Below are positions 42,234-49,725 of a stretch of DNA of 64,000 bases, in pieces. The translations under genes and the position numbers were made by a program. This DNA is from Streptomyces populi (GTDB lineage: Bacteria > Actinomycetota > Actinomycetes > Streptomycetales > Streptomycetaceae), in the NCBI RefSeq assembly GCF_002911015.1, contig NZ_KZ626872.1, forward strand, positions 1-64,000. The letters are read 5' to 3'. The notes under the pieces are model-generated. The model made no database searches and had not been told where the DNA came from. It was given only the letters and a program-made list of their open reading frames with translations. Each line of letters starts with the position of its first letter. The first letter of the stretch is position 1.

Positions 42234-42324
42234 AGAGAGGTTCCTCCGCTTCCTGCGGTGTCATCTGGTGGGATGTCTCCACGGTAAGAAGCGGGGGACA
42301 GGCACGACAAGCGACGAGAGCTGC

Positions 42325-42334
42325 GCGTATACGC
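42325..42334. promoter_or_regulatory. GCGTATACGC palindrome upstream of ddaH
   Basis: A perfect ten-base palindrome lies in the 125-base gap between lrp and ddaH, with partly symmetric flanks (CTGC and AG). Lrp-family proteins bind short AT-centred palindromes, so the adjacent regulator may act here on ddaH-rocD. Confidence 0.5.
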
Positions 42335-42358
42335 AGTACCGTTGCGTGATCAGCGGGA

Positions 42359-42862
42359 TCAGCGCACGTTTCCTGCGTCGTCCGGAGCCGCCTGGGTGGC
42401 CCCCGCCTCCGGGGCCTCGGGCAGCAGATGGGACAGCACCATGTAGCTGATCGTCTTCCGGATGAACGGCTCCACCCGGATGCGCTCCAGGACCTCCTCG
42501 AAGTGCTCCACGTCGACCGCCCGTACGTGCAGCAGCGCGTCCGCGCCCCCGGTCACCGTCATCGCGGCGGTGATCTCCGGATGGTTGCGCACCACCTCCG
42601 CGAGCCGCCGGGGCGGTGCCGCTCCCTCGCAGTACACCTCCACGTACGCCTCCGTGCGCCAGCCGAGCGCCGCGGGCTTCACCGTGGCCGTGAACCCGGT
42701 GATCACACCCGTCTCGCGCAGCCGGTCGACCCGGCGCTTGACCGCCGTCGCGGACAGTCCGATCGCCGCGCCGATCTCCGCGAAGCTCGTCCGGGCATTG
42801 GCCATCAGGGCGGTGATGATCTTGCGGTCGAGTTCGTCGAACATCGCGGGCTTGCTGTTCAT
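42359..42862 (-). CDS. Lrp/AsnC-family regulator
   Basis: The ATG at 42862 gives 167 residues. There is an AsnC helix-turn-helix at about 8-60 (LDRKIITALMANARTSFAEI, then LSATAVKRRVDRLRETGVI) and an RAM ligand-binding domain at about 70-145 (HPEITAAMTVTGGADALLHV). It lies just upstream of ddaH-rocD on the same strand and is the likely amino-acid-responsive regulator of that pair. Confidence 0.92.
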   Translation of the reverse strand: MNSKPAMFDELDRKIITALMANARTSFAEIGAAIGLSATAVKRRVDRLRETGVITGFTATVKPAALGWRTEAYVEVYCEGAAPPRRLAEVVRNHPEITAAMTVTGGADALLHVRAVDVEHFEEVLERIRVEPFIRKTISYMVLSHLLPEAPEAGATQAAPDDAGNVR

Positions 42863-42960
42863 GGGCGCACTGTATCCAGCGGCGACCCCCACCCGGCCGG
42901 GCACGACGGCCGTGTCCGGCACATGTCCAGCCGTGCGAATCACTCCTACACTCCACTCTC

Positions 42961-43716
42961 ATGCTGCGCGCGCTCGCCGTCGACGACGAACGACCCTCCC
43001 TCGAGGAACTGCTGTACCTGCTGAACGCCGACCCCCGGATCGGCAGCGCCGAGGGCGCGGGCGACGCGACCGAGGCGCTGCGCCGGATCAACCGGGCGCT
43101 CGAGAGCGGACCCGGCGGCCCCGAGGCGATCGACGTCGTCTTCCTCGACATCCACATGCCCGGCCTGGACGGGCTCGACCTGGCCCGGCTGCTCGGCGGG
43201 TTCGCCCAGCCGCCGCTCGTCGTGTTCGTCACCGCCCACGAGGGATTCGCCGTCCAGGCCTTCGACCTCAAGGCCGTCGACTACGTCCTGAAGCCCGTAC
43301 GCCGCGAACGGCTCGCCGAGGCGGTCCGCAGGGCCGCCCAACTGCGCGACACCACACCCCTGATACCCGTCCACGAGCCCGACCCCGACCACATGTCCGT
43401 CGAACTCGGCGGCGTGACACGCTTCGTGGCCGTCGAGGACATCACGCACGTGGAGGCCCACGGCGACTACGCCCGGCTGCACACCGCGCAGGGCAGCCAT
43501 CTGGTGCGCATCCCGCTGTCCACCCTCGAGGAACGCTGGCGCTCCCGCGGTTTCGTCCGCATCCACCGGCGCCACCTCGTCGCCCTGCGCCACATCGGCG
43601 AACTCCGCCTGGACGCGGGCACGGTGAGCGTTCTGGTCGACTCCGTCGAACTCCAGGTCAGCCGTCGGCACGCCCGCCAGTTGCGCGATCTGCTGCTGCG
43701 CCGGACCACGAGCTGA
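42961..43716 (+). CDS. LytTR-family response regulator
   Basis: The 251-residue protein has a receiver domain with Asp63 in VVFLDIHMPGLDG and a Lys in DYVLKPVRRE. A LytTR DNA-binding domain follows at about 140-248 (DITHVEAHGDYARLHTAQG, then GFVRIHRRHLVALRHI). It is the first gene of a four-gene set with a small membrane protein, a sodium:solute symporter and a LytS-type kinase, so it is probably phosphorylated by that kinase and controls transporter expression. Confidence 0.93.
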   Translation: MLRALAVDDERPSLEELLYLLNADPRIGSAEGAGDATEALRRINRALESGPGGPEAIDVVFLDIHMPGLDGLDLARLLGGFAQPPLVVFVTAHEGFAVQAFDLKAVDYVLKPVRRERLAEAVRRAAQLRDTTPLIPVHEPDPDHMSVELGGVTRFVAVEDITHVEAHGDYARLHTAQGSHLVRIPLSTLEERWRSRGFVRIHRRHLVALRHIGELRLDAGTVSVLVDSVELQVSRRHARQLRDLLLRRTTS

Positions 43717-43726
43717 GGAGCACCAC

Positions 43727-44086
43727 GTGCCACAGGACCCCGTCGAACGCCGCGTGGTCGTCACCGGAGTGCCCCGGCGCGTCCGCCGGACCTCCGGCCA
43801 CCACAGGCCGAGGACCGAGATCGACGAACAGACCACACTCGGCCACACCTACGTACGCTCCCTGATGCGCAGTCAGCTACGGGCCGCGTGCGTCACGTTC
43901 GCCGTCCTGGTCCTGCTCGTCGGACCACTGCCGCTGGTCTTCGCCGCGATGCCCGACGGCGCCGGCCCGGAATGGGCCGTCCTCGGCTTCGGCCTCTACC
44001 CGCCGCTGGTGCTGCTCGCCCGCTGGTACGTACGGCGGGCGGAACGCAACGAGAGGGACCTCGTGCGCCTGGTCGAGGACCGCTGA
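43727..44086 (+). CDS. Small two-helix membrane protein (DUF485-like)
   Basis: The 119-residue protein has a basic cytoplasmic N-terminus and two membrane segments (about 53-74 and 82-100: AACVTFAVLVLLVGPLPLVF, then AVLGFGLYPPLVLLARWYV). The size, layout and place just before a symporter match the DUF485-type companions of ActP acetate permeases, but the sequence match is loose. The GTG start follows GAGGAGCACCAC. The symporter starts three bases after its stop. Confidence 0.75.
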   Translation: MPQDPVERRVVVTGVPRRVRRTSGHHRPRTEIDEQTTLGHTYVRSLMRSQLRAACVTFAVLVLLVGPLPLVFAAMPDGAGPEWAVLGFGLYPPLVLLARWYVRRAERNERDLVRLVEDR

Positions 44087-44089
44087 CCC

Positions 44090-45892
44090 GTGAACGAGAA
44101 CTACTCCGTCCCCGCGGTCGCCCTCGTCGTCCTCGCGACCGTCCTGGTCGGCGCCTTCGGACTGCGCATCTCCCGGACCACCTCCGACTTCTACGTCGCC
44201 TCGCGCACCGTCGGCCCCCGGCTCAACGCGGCCGCGATCAGCGGCGAATACCTCTCCGCCGCCTCCTTCCTGGGCATCGCCGGCCTGGTGCTCGTCCAGG
44301 GACCCGACATGCTCTGGTACCCCGTGGGCTACACCGCGGGGTATCTCGTGCTGCTCCTGTTCGTCGCGGCACCCCTGCGCCGCTCCGGCGCCTACACGCT
44401 GCCCGACTTCGCGGAGGCCCGGCTCGGCTCCCAGGCCGTCAGACGGCTCGCCGGGGCGTTCGTCGTCGGTGTCGGATGGCTCTATCTGCTGCCCCAGCTC
44501 CAGGGCGCGGGACTGACACTGGCGGTACTGACCGACGCACCCGACTGGTTCGGCGGAGTCCTGGTCGCCGTCGTCGTGGTGGCCACGGTCGCCGCGGGCG
44601 GCATGCGCAGCATCACCTTCGTCCAGGCCTTCCAGTACTGGCTCAAGCTCACCGCCCTGCTCGTCCCCGCGCTCTTCCTGATCCTGGCCTGGCAGTCCCA
44701 CGGAGCTCCCCGCGACGCCTTCGGGGAACCGCCGGCCTTCCGCGAACAGCGCCTCGTCCGGATCGGCTCGACACTCGACCTGAGGCTGTCCCGGCCGCTC
44801 ACCGTCACCGCGACCGGCACCGTCGACGGCCGGCGGTACGAGGACGCGCGCGTCCGGCTCCCGCGGGGCACCCACCGCATCGGCGGCGGCACCCGGCTGA
44901 CCTTCGCCCGGGGCACCCCGGTCCCGGCGGCCGAACGGGGCGGCGGCGACGCCCTGGCGGCCTCACCGGCCGCCGGGCGCGAGGAACGCCCGCTCTACGC
45001 CACTTACGGACTGATCCTCGCCACCTTCCTCGGCACGATGGGCCTGCCGCACGTCGTCGTCCGCTTCTACACCAGCCCGCACGGCGTCGCCGCCCGCCGC
45101 ACCACCGTCGCCGTGCTCGGCCTGATCGGCGCCTTCTACCTCCTGCCGCCCGTCTACGGAGCCCTCGGCCGGCTGTACGCCCCCGAACTCAGCCTCACCG
45201 GCGACGCGGACGCCGCCGTGCTCCTGCTGCCCGACAGGATGATCGGCGGAGTGGGCGCGGACCTGCTCGGGGCGCTCGTCGCGGGCGGCGCCTTCGCCGC
45301 GTTCCTCTCGACGGCCTCCGGACTGACCATGGCGGTCGCGGGCGTGCTCACCCAGGACGTACTGCCCGCCCGCGGCGTACGGCACTTCCGGCTCGGCACC
45401 GTCCTCGCGATGGCCGTACCGCTCGCCGCGAGCGTGCTGGTGGGCGGACTGCCCGTCGCCGACGCCGTGGGCCTCGCGTTCGCCGTGTCCGCGTCCTCCT
45501 TCTGCCCGCTGCTGGTCCTCGGCATCTGGTGGCGGCGGCTCACCCCGCCCGGGGCGGCGGCCGGCATGCTCGGCGGCGGGGGCGCGGCACTCGTCGCCGT
45601 CGGCGCGACCATGGCCGGCTATCCGGGGACGACGGGCACGTTGCGCGCGCTGCTCGCCTGGCCGGCGCTCTGGTCGGTGCCGCTCGGTTTCGTGACCATG
45701 GTGCTGGTGTCGCTGGCCACCGCCGGCCGCGTACCGGCCGGGACGGCGGCGATACTCGCCCGCTTCCACCTCCCGGAGGAGCTCATGGAAGGCCAGGTCC
45801 GGGAGGTGGCCGGCGGGACGGGGGCACTGCCCGCGCGAGCGAAGCCGAGCGTGGGGGAGGGCGTGGCGTGCACGAAGGAGGCCGGACCGTGA
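44090..45892 (+). CDS. Sodium:solute symporter (ActP-like)
   Basis: The 600-residue SLC5-family transporter has about 13 helices. Family motifs are TTSDFYVASRTVGPRLNAAA, AISGEYLSAASFLGIAGL and TYGLILATFLGTMGLPHVVV. It resembles cation/acetate symporters. A soluble stretch at about 204-300 between helices is rich in charged residues and is not in short ActP proteins. Uptake of acetate or another short carboxylate is likely. The LytTR/LytS pair flanking it probably senses that substrate. Confidence 0.88.
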   Translation: MNENYSVPAVALVVLATVLVGAFGLRISRTTSDFYVASRTVGPRLNAAAISGEYLSAASFLGIAGLVLVQGPDMLWYPVGYTAGYLVLLLFVAAPLRRSGAYTLPDFAEARLGSQAVRRLAGAFVVGVGWLYLLPQLQGAGLTLAVLTDAPDWFGGVLVAVVVVATVAAGGMRSITFVQAFQYWLKLTALLVPALFLILAWQSHGAPRDAFGEPPAFREQRLVRIGSTLDLRLSRPLTVTATGTVDGRRYEDARVRLPRGTHRIGGGTRLTFARGTPVPAAERGGGDALAASPAAGREERPLYATYGLILATFLGTMGLPHVVVRFYTSPHGVAARRTTVAVLGLIGAFYLLPPVYGALGRLYAPELSLTGDADAAVLLLPDRMIGGVGADLLGALVAGGAFAAFLSTASGLTMAVAGVLTQDVLPARGVRHFRLGTVLAMAVPLAASVLVGGLPVADAVGLAFAVSASSFCPLLVLGIWWRRLTPPGAAAGMLGGGGAALVAVGATMAGYPGTTGTLRALLAWPALWSVPLGFVTMVLVSLATAGRVPAGTAAILARFHLPEELMEGQVREVAGGTGALPARAKPSVGEGVACTKEAGP

Positions 45893-45968
45893 GGGCCCCG
45901 GCCGACGGGCCGCGAGGCGAGGGTCCCGGGCCCGGGGCGGCGCGGGACCGGCGGTGGGCCGGGCCACC

Positions 45969-46062
45969 GTGCCGGTGCCGGTGCCGGTGCCGGTGCCGGT
46001 GCGGGGGCGGGTACGAGTGCGGGGGCGGGTACGGGATCGTGGACGGGTACGGGATCGTGGAC
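45969..46062. repeat. In-frame 6-bp and 18-bp tandem repeats at kinase start
   Basis: Five GTGCCG units (45969-45998) are followed by two 18-bp copies (45999-46016 and 46017-46034) that differ at the last base, and two identical 18-bp copies (46027-46044 and 46045-46062). All unit lengths are multiples of three. In the kinase frame they would read Val-Pro and Arg-Gly-Arg-Val repeats. They lie directly before the GTG at 46077. Confidence 0.85.
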
Positions 46063-46076
46063 GGGACGGTGAGCGG

Positions 46077-47282
46077 GTGAGCGGCTTCGTCGCCGGACTG
46101 TGCGTGGCCGTACTCCCGTTGCTGGCGGCCGGGTTCTGGCTCGGCAGGCGCACCGCGCGGCCCGAGAACCTCGGAGGACTCGGCACCCCGGTCGAGCACG
46201 CCACCTTCCAGACCCTGCACACCGCCTCGCTCGCCGCGCCCCCGCTGCGCGCCGGACTCACCGAGGAGACGGCCCGCCGGTCCGCCCGGCGGCTGCGTAC
46301 CCTGCTCGGCACGGACGCCCTGTGCCTCACCGACCGGGAGACGGTCCTCGCCTGGGACGGCGTGGGGGCCCACCACCGCGCCGAGGTGATGGAACGCCTC
46401 GGCGGCCCGCTGGAGACCGGCCGCGGCGAGGCCTTCCGGCTCACCTGCGACGAGCCCGACTGCCCGCTGCGCTGGGCCGTGGTCGCCCCCCTCACCGTCG
46501 ACGAACGGGTGCACGGAGCGCTCGTCGCCTGTGCGCCCCGGGAGTCCGCGGTGCTCGTACGCGCCGCGGGCGAGGTCGCGCGCTGGGTCTCCGTCCAACT
46601 GGAACTGGCCGACCTCGACCGGTCCCGGACCCGGCTGATCGAGGCCGAGATCAAGGCACTGCGAGCCCAGATATCCCCGCACTTCATCTTCAACTCGCTC
46701 GCCGTGATCGCCTCGTTCGTCCGCACCGATCCCGAGCGCGCCCGCGAACTGCTCCTGGAGTTCGCCGATTTCACCCGCTACTCGTTCCGCAGGCACGGTG
46801 ACTTCACCACCCTCGCCGACGAACTGCACGCCATCGACCACTACTTGGCGCTCGTCCGGGCCCGCTTCGGCGAGCGGCTGTCCGTCACCCTGCAGATCGC
46901 ACCCGAGGTGCTGCCGGTCGCGCTGCCCTTCCTCTGCCTCCAGCCCCTGGTGGAGAACGCCGTCAAGCACGGACTGGAGGGCAAGACCGACAAGAGCCAC
47001 ATCAGCATCACGGCACAGGACGCCGGTGCCGAGGCGCTCGTGGTCATCGAGGACAACGGCGTCGGCATGGACCCCGAGCGGCTGCGCCGCATCCTGTCCG
47101 GCGAGGTCGGCCCCTCCGGGGGGATCGGACTCTCCAACGTCGACGAACGGCTGCGCCAGGTCTACGGCGACGATCACGGTCTGGTCATCGAGACCGCGGT
47201 GGGAGCGGGAATGAGGATCACCGCCCGGCTCCCCAAGTACCGGCCCGGCGTCCACTCCGCGGCCCGGCGCCCCCGGCAGTGA
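46077..47282 (+). CDS. LytS-type sensor histidine kinase
   Basis: I use the GTG at 46077 (401 residues), although no ribosome-binding site is clear and an in-frame GTG at 45954 would add a repeat-coded leader. A single hydrophobic segment at about 4-24 anchors it. A GAF-like sensor region spans about 45-180. The His_kinase box is ALRAQISPHFIFNSLAVI with His203, and the ATPase has LVENAVKHGLEG and GGIGLSNVDERL. It belongs with the LytTR regulator upstream; the symporter in between suggests substrate-coupled sensing. Confidence 0.9.
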   Translation: MSGFVAGLCVAVLPLLAAGFWLGRRTARPENLGGLGTPVEHATFQTLHTASLAAPPLRAGLTEETARRSARRLRTLLGTDALCLTDRETVLAWDGVGAHHRAEVMERLGGPLETGRGEAFRLTCDEPDCPLRWAVVAPLTVDERVHGALVACAPRESAVLVRAAGEVARWVSVQLELADLDRSRTRLIEAEIKALRAQISPHFIFNSLAVIASFVRTDPERARELLLEFADFTRYSFRRHGDFTTLADELHAIDHYLALVRARFGERLSVTLQIAPEVLPVALPFLCLQPLVENAVKHGLEGKTDKSHISITAQDAGAEALVVIEDNGVGMDPERLRRILSGEVGPSGGIGLSNVDERLRQVYGDDHGLVIETAVGAGMRITARLPKYRPGVHSAARRPRQ

Positions 47283-47330
47283 GCGGCCCCGGCCACCGTC
47301 GCGGCCGGGACCAGGTCCTTCGGGCCGAGG

Positions 47331-47489
47331 TCAGGTGCTGTGGGAGACCACCATCCCCAGCGTGATCAGACCGAGCACGACCCAGCCGAACCACAGCCAG
47401 CCGTTGCTGCCCAGCGCCACCGTGTAGGCCGTCACCGCGACGAGCCCGCCCACGGTGAGCACCCCCATCGTCTTCGTCGAACCGGGCAT
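47331..47489 (-). CDS. 52-residue membrane protein
   Basis: The ATG at 47489 follows GGAGGAGGGTGCTGCG and opens a 52-residue frame beginning MPGSTKTMGVLTVGG and ending in VVSHST. It contains two hydrophobic segments (about 8-26 and 31-48, with WLWFGWVVLGLITLG). The strong ribosome-binding site, high third-position GC and amphipathic design support a real gene. It ends 48 bases from the convergent kinase gene. Function unknown. Confidence 0.75.
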   Translation of the reverse strand: MPGSTKTMGVLTVGGLVAVTAYTVALGSNGWLWFGWVVLGLITLGMVVSHST

Positions 47490-47583
47490 CGCAGCACCCT
47501 CCTCCAGGCGGGTCCGCGACGCGGGCCGTGGCCTTCGGGGCCATTTTCACCCGGAGTGAGTCACATCGCCAGAGCCGTGCGGA

Positions 47584-49725
47584 CTACCGGGTCCCCCGTG
47601 ACGGGCGCTGCCCCTTCTCGATGAAGCAGACCACCAGGCGGTACGGCCGGGCCCACACCCCCACACTGCGCACGCCGTGGCTCCAGTACGACGAGGGGTC
47701 GTAGCCGTGCCGCTCCGGTGGCGCGTCGAGCGCGCACCGGTCGTTCGCCTGCTCCAACGGGTCCGTCCCGAGGGGGTGGGCGCCGAGGTGGGTGATCTCG
47801 ACGACCTTGCCCACCTCCTTCCCGTCACAGGCGACCAGTTCGAAGTGCGTACCGACACGGGCCTCTCCTCCCACATGGCCCAGACAGTCGCCCCGCTGCA
47901 TCTGGGTCGCGTCCGTGAAGGTCATCCCGTACCCGCGCAGCTCCCCGAGCGGACCGAACACCGGGCCGTGCACGCCCGCGAGCAGACAGGCGACGGTACC
48001 GCCGGTGGTGCCGAAGCCCTCCCGGGTGGGCACGACGGCCATGCTCCTGACGTTCCACGCGAGCTTGTGGGCGGTGTCCCTGGTCCGTTCCGCGCACCGT
48101 CGCGCACCGTCACGGCGGGCCGCCTCGAACGAGGGCGCCCTGTACACCGCCATCACCTGGGCGTCGGGACCGTGGCGACAGCCCGGGTCCCGTGTCAGCC
48201 GTGGCACGTCGGTGGTCTTCGACAGGGCCGGCTCACCGAGGACGCAGTCGCCCCGGCGCAGCGGTTCGGCGAGTCCGACCGCGTCGCCGTACGGCAGCCG
48301 GGCCACTCGGTGCGCCTCCGCGTACCAGACGACCACACCGGCCGTCAGCGCGAACGCGAGCAGGGCCGCGGCCACGGCCCGCAGGGCGTACGGCGGCTTT
48401 CGCCTGCGCCGTCCGGGAGGGCCGGGGACCGGGGCGGGCGGTGCTCCGTACCAGGGCGGCCCGTGGACCTGCCCGGGCGCCGGCCACGGGGTGTGCAGCG
48501 CGCCAGACGCCGGACGGTGGAACCCCTCCCCGGGCGTGGCCGTGCCGGAGTCCGGCCCCCGGCCCGCGGGCGCGTACGGGCTGTGCCCCTCGGCCGTCGG
48601 CGGGTATCCGTACTCCCCGGCCGGCGCCGAGCACGCGTGTCCCTCGGCCGTCGGCGGGTGCCCGTATCCTCCGTCCGCCGACGGGTACGGGCCCGCGGCG
48701 GGGGAGTGCCCCGCCGGTACGGCCGCTCCCTGGTCCTGCGCCGGTCCCTGGCCCCGGACCGGACCGTACGCGGCCGCCCCGGAAGGCCCGTCGAACGTGA
48801 CGAGCCCCGACCACGGAGGCCGCGAGCCCGGGTCGAGACGGGTCGGGGGATGGGGGTGCGGCGTGAGGATCCCGGCCAGCGCCGACGCGGTGTCCTCCGC
48901 GGACAGCCGGAGGGCGGGATCCTTGGCCAGCAGCGCCTCGACGACCGGCCGCAGGGCGCCCGCCCGAAGCGGCGGAGGGGCCTCCTCCAGGACCACGGCG
49001 GTGATGGCGGCGAGATCGGTGTCCCGGTCGAAGGGCCCGTGGCCCTCCACCCCGAAGTACAGGGTGCAGCCCAGTGAGAACAGGTCCGCCGCCGCCGTCG
49101 GCGGACCTCCCGTCGCCCGTTCCGGGGCCAGGTAGCCGGCCGTGCCCACCAGCACGGACGTCTGGGTCCAGCGCGTCTCCGGAGAGTCGGGCTGGACCGA
49201 GATCCCGTAGTCGGTGAGCAGGACGCGGGCCTCCGGGTTCCCGGTGCGGTCCGGGGCGAGCAGGATGTTGGCCGGCTTCACGTCCCGGTGCATGATGCCG
49301 TGCTCGTGCCCGGCGGTCAGGGCGTCGAGCACCGCGACGCCGATACGGGCGCAGGCGTCGGGGGCGAGGGGGCCGCTCCGGGCGACCCGGTCGCGCAGGT
49401 CCACCGCGCCGGCCACGTACTCCATCACGATCCACGGCAGGCCCTCGTGCTCCAGGACGTCGTGGACCGTCACGACGTGCGGATGCCCCCGCAGCACCGC
49501 CGCGTGCCGGGCCTCGGCGCGGGCCCGCGCCGTCCGCGACTCGTGGTCCGCGCCGCTCCCGGGGGAGTCGGGGAACCTGATCTCCTTGAGCGCGACGTCG
49601 CAGTCGAGCCGCTGGTCGTGGGCGAGCCACACGTGCCCCATCCCGCCCGACCCGACCCGGTCCACGAGCAGATACCGGTCGGCGATGAGCCGGCCCACGC
49701 CCGACTGGGGCGGCCCCGGCGCCAT
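47584..49725 (-). CDS. Membrane Ser/Thr protein kinase
   Basis: The 713-residue PknB-like kinase has its kinase domain at about 12-285: glycine loop VGSGGMGHVW, VALKEIRF Lys, catalytic HRDVKPANILL, DYG in place of DFG (LLTDYGISV) and GTAGYLAPERA. A Pro/Gly/Tyr-rich linker follows at about 290-425 with an 18-residue repeat (54-bp DNA repeat at about 48587 and 48641). One helix lies near 437-457 (LRAVAAALLAFALTAGVVVW), then an extracellular domain of about 240 residues with several Cys. It has no PASTA repeats; these lie in the overlapping partner gene. Confidence 0.92.
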   Translation of the reverse strand: MAPGPPQSGVGRLIADRYLLVDRVGSGGMGHVWLAHDQRLDCDVALKEIRFPDSPGSGADHESRTARARAEARHAAVLRGHPHVVTVHDVLEHEGLPWIVMEYVAGAVDLRDRVARSGPLAPDACARIGVAVLDALTAGHEHGIMHRDVKPANILLAPDRTGNPEARVLLTDYGISVQPDSPETRWTQTSVLVGTAGYLAPERATGGPPTAAADLFSLGCTLYFGVEGHGPFDRDTDLAAITAVVLEEAPPPLRAGALRPVVEALLAKDPALRLSAEDTASALAGILTPHPHPPTRLDPGSRPPWSGLVTFDGPSGAAAYGPVRGQGPAQDQGAAVPAGHSPAAGPYPSADGGYGHPPTAEGHACSAPAGEYGYPPTAEGHSPYAPAGRGPDSGTATPGEGFHRPASGALHTPWPAPGQVHGPPWYGAPPAPVPGPPGRRRRKPPYALRAVAAALLAFALTAGVVVWYAEAHRVARLPYGDAVGLAEPLRRGDCVLGEPALSKTTDVPRLTRDPGCRHGPDAQVMAVYRAPSFEAARRDGARRCAERTRDTAHKLAWNVRSMAVVPTREGFGTTGGTVACLLAGVHGPVFGPLGELRGYGMTFTDATQMQRGDCLGHVGGEARVGTHFELVACDGKEVGKVVEITHLGAHPLGTDPLEQANDRCALDAPPERHGYDPSSYWSHGVRSVGVWARPYRLVVCFIEKGQRPSRGTR

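Noticed and set aside
42946..43848. Large antisense frames opposite the LytTR regulator and elsewhere
   Set aside because: High-GC codon bias opens long frames on the opposite strand of most genes here; none shows a recognisable protein or start signal.
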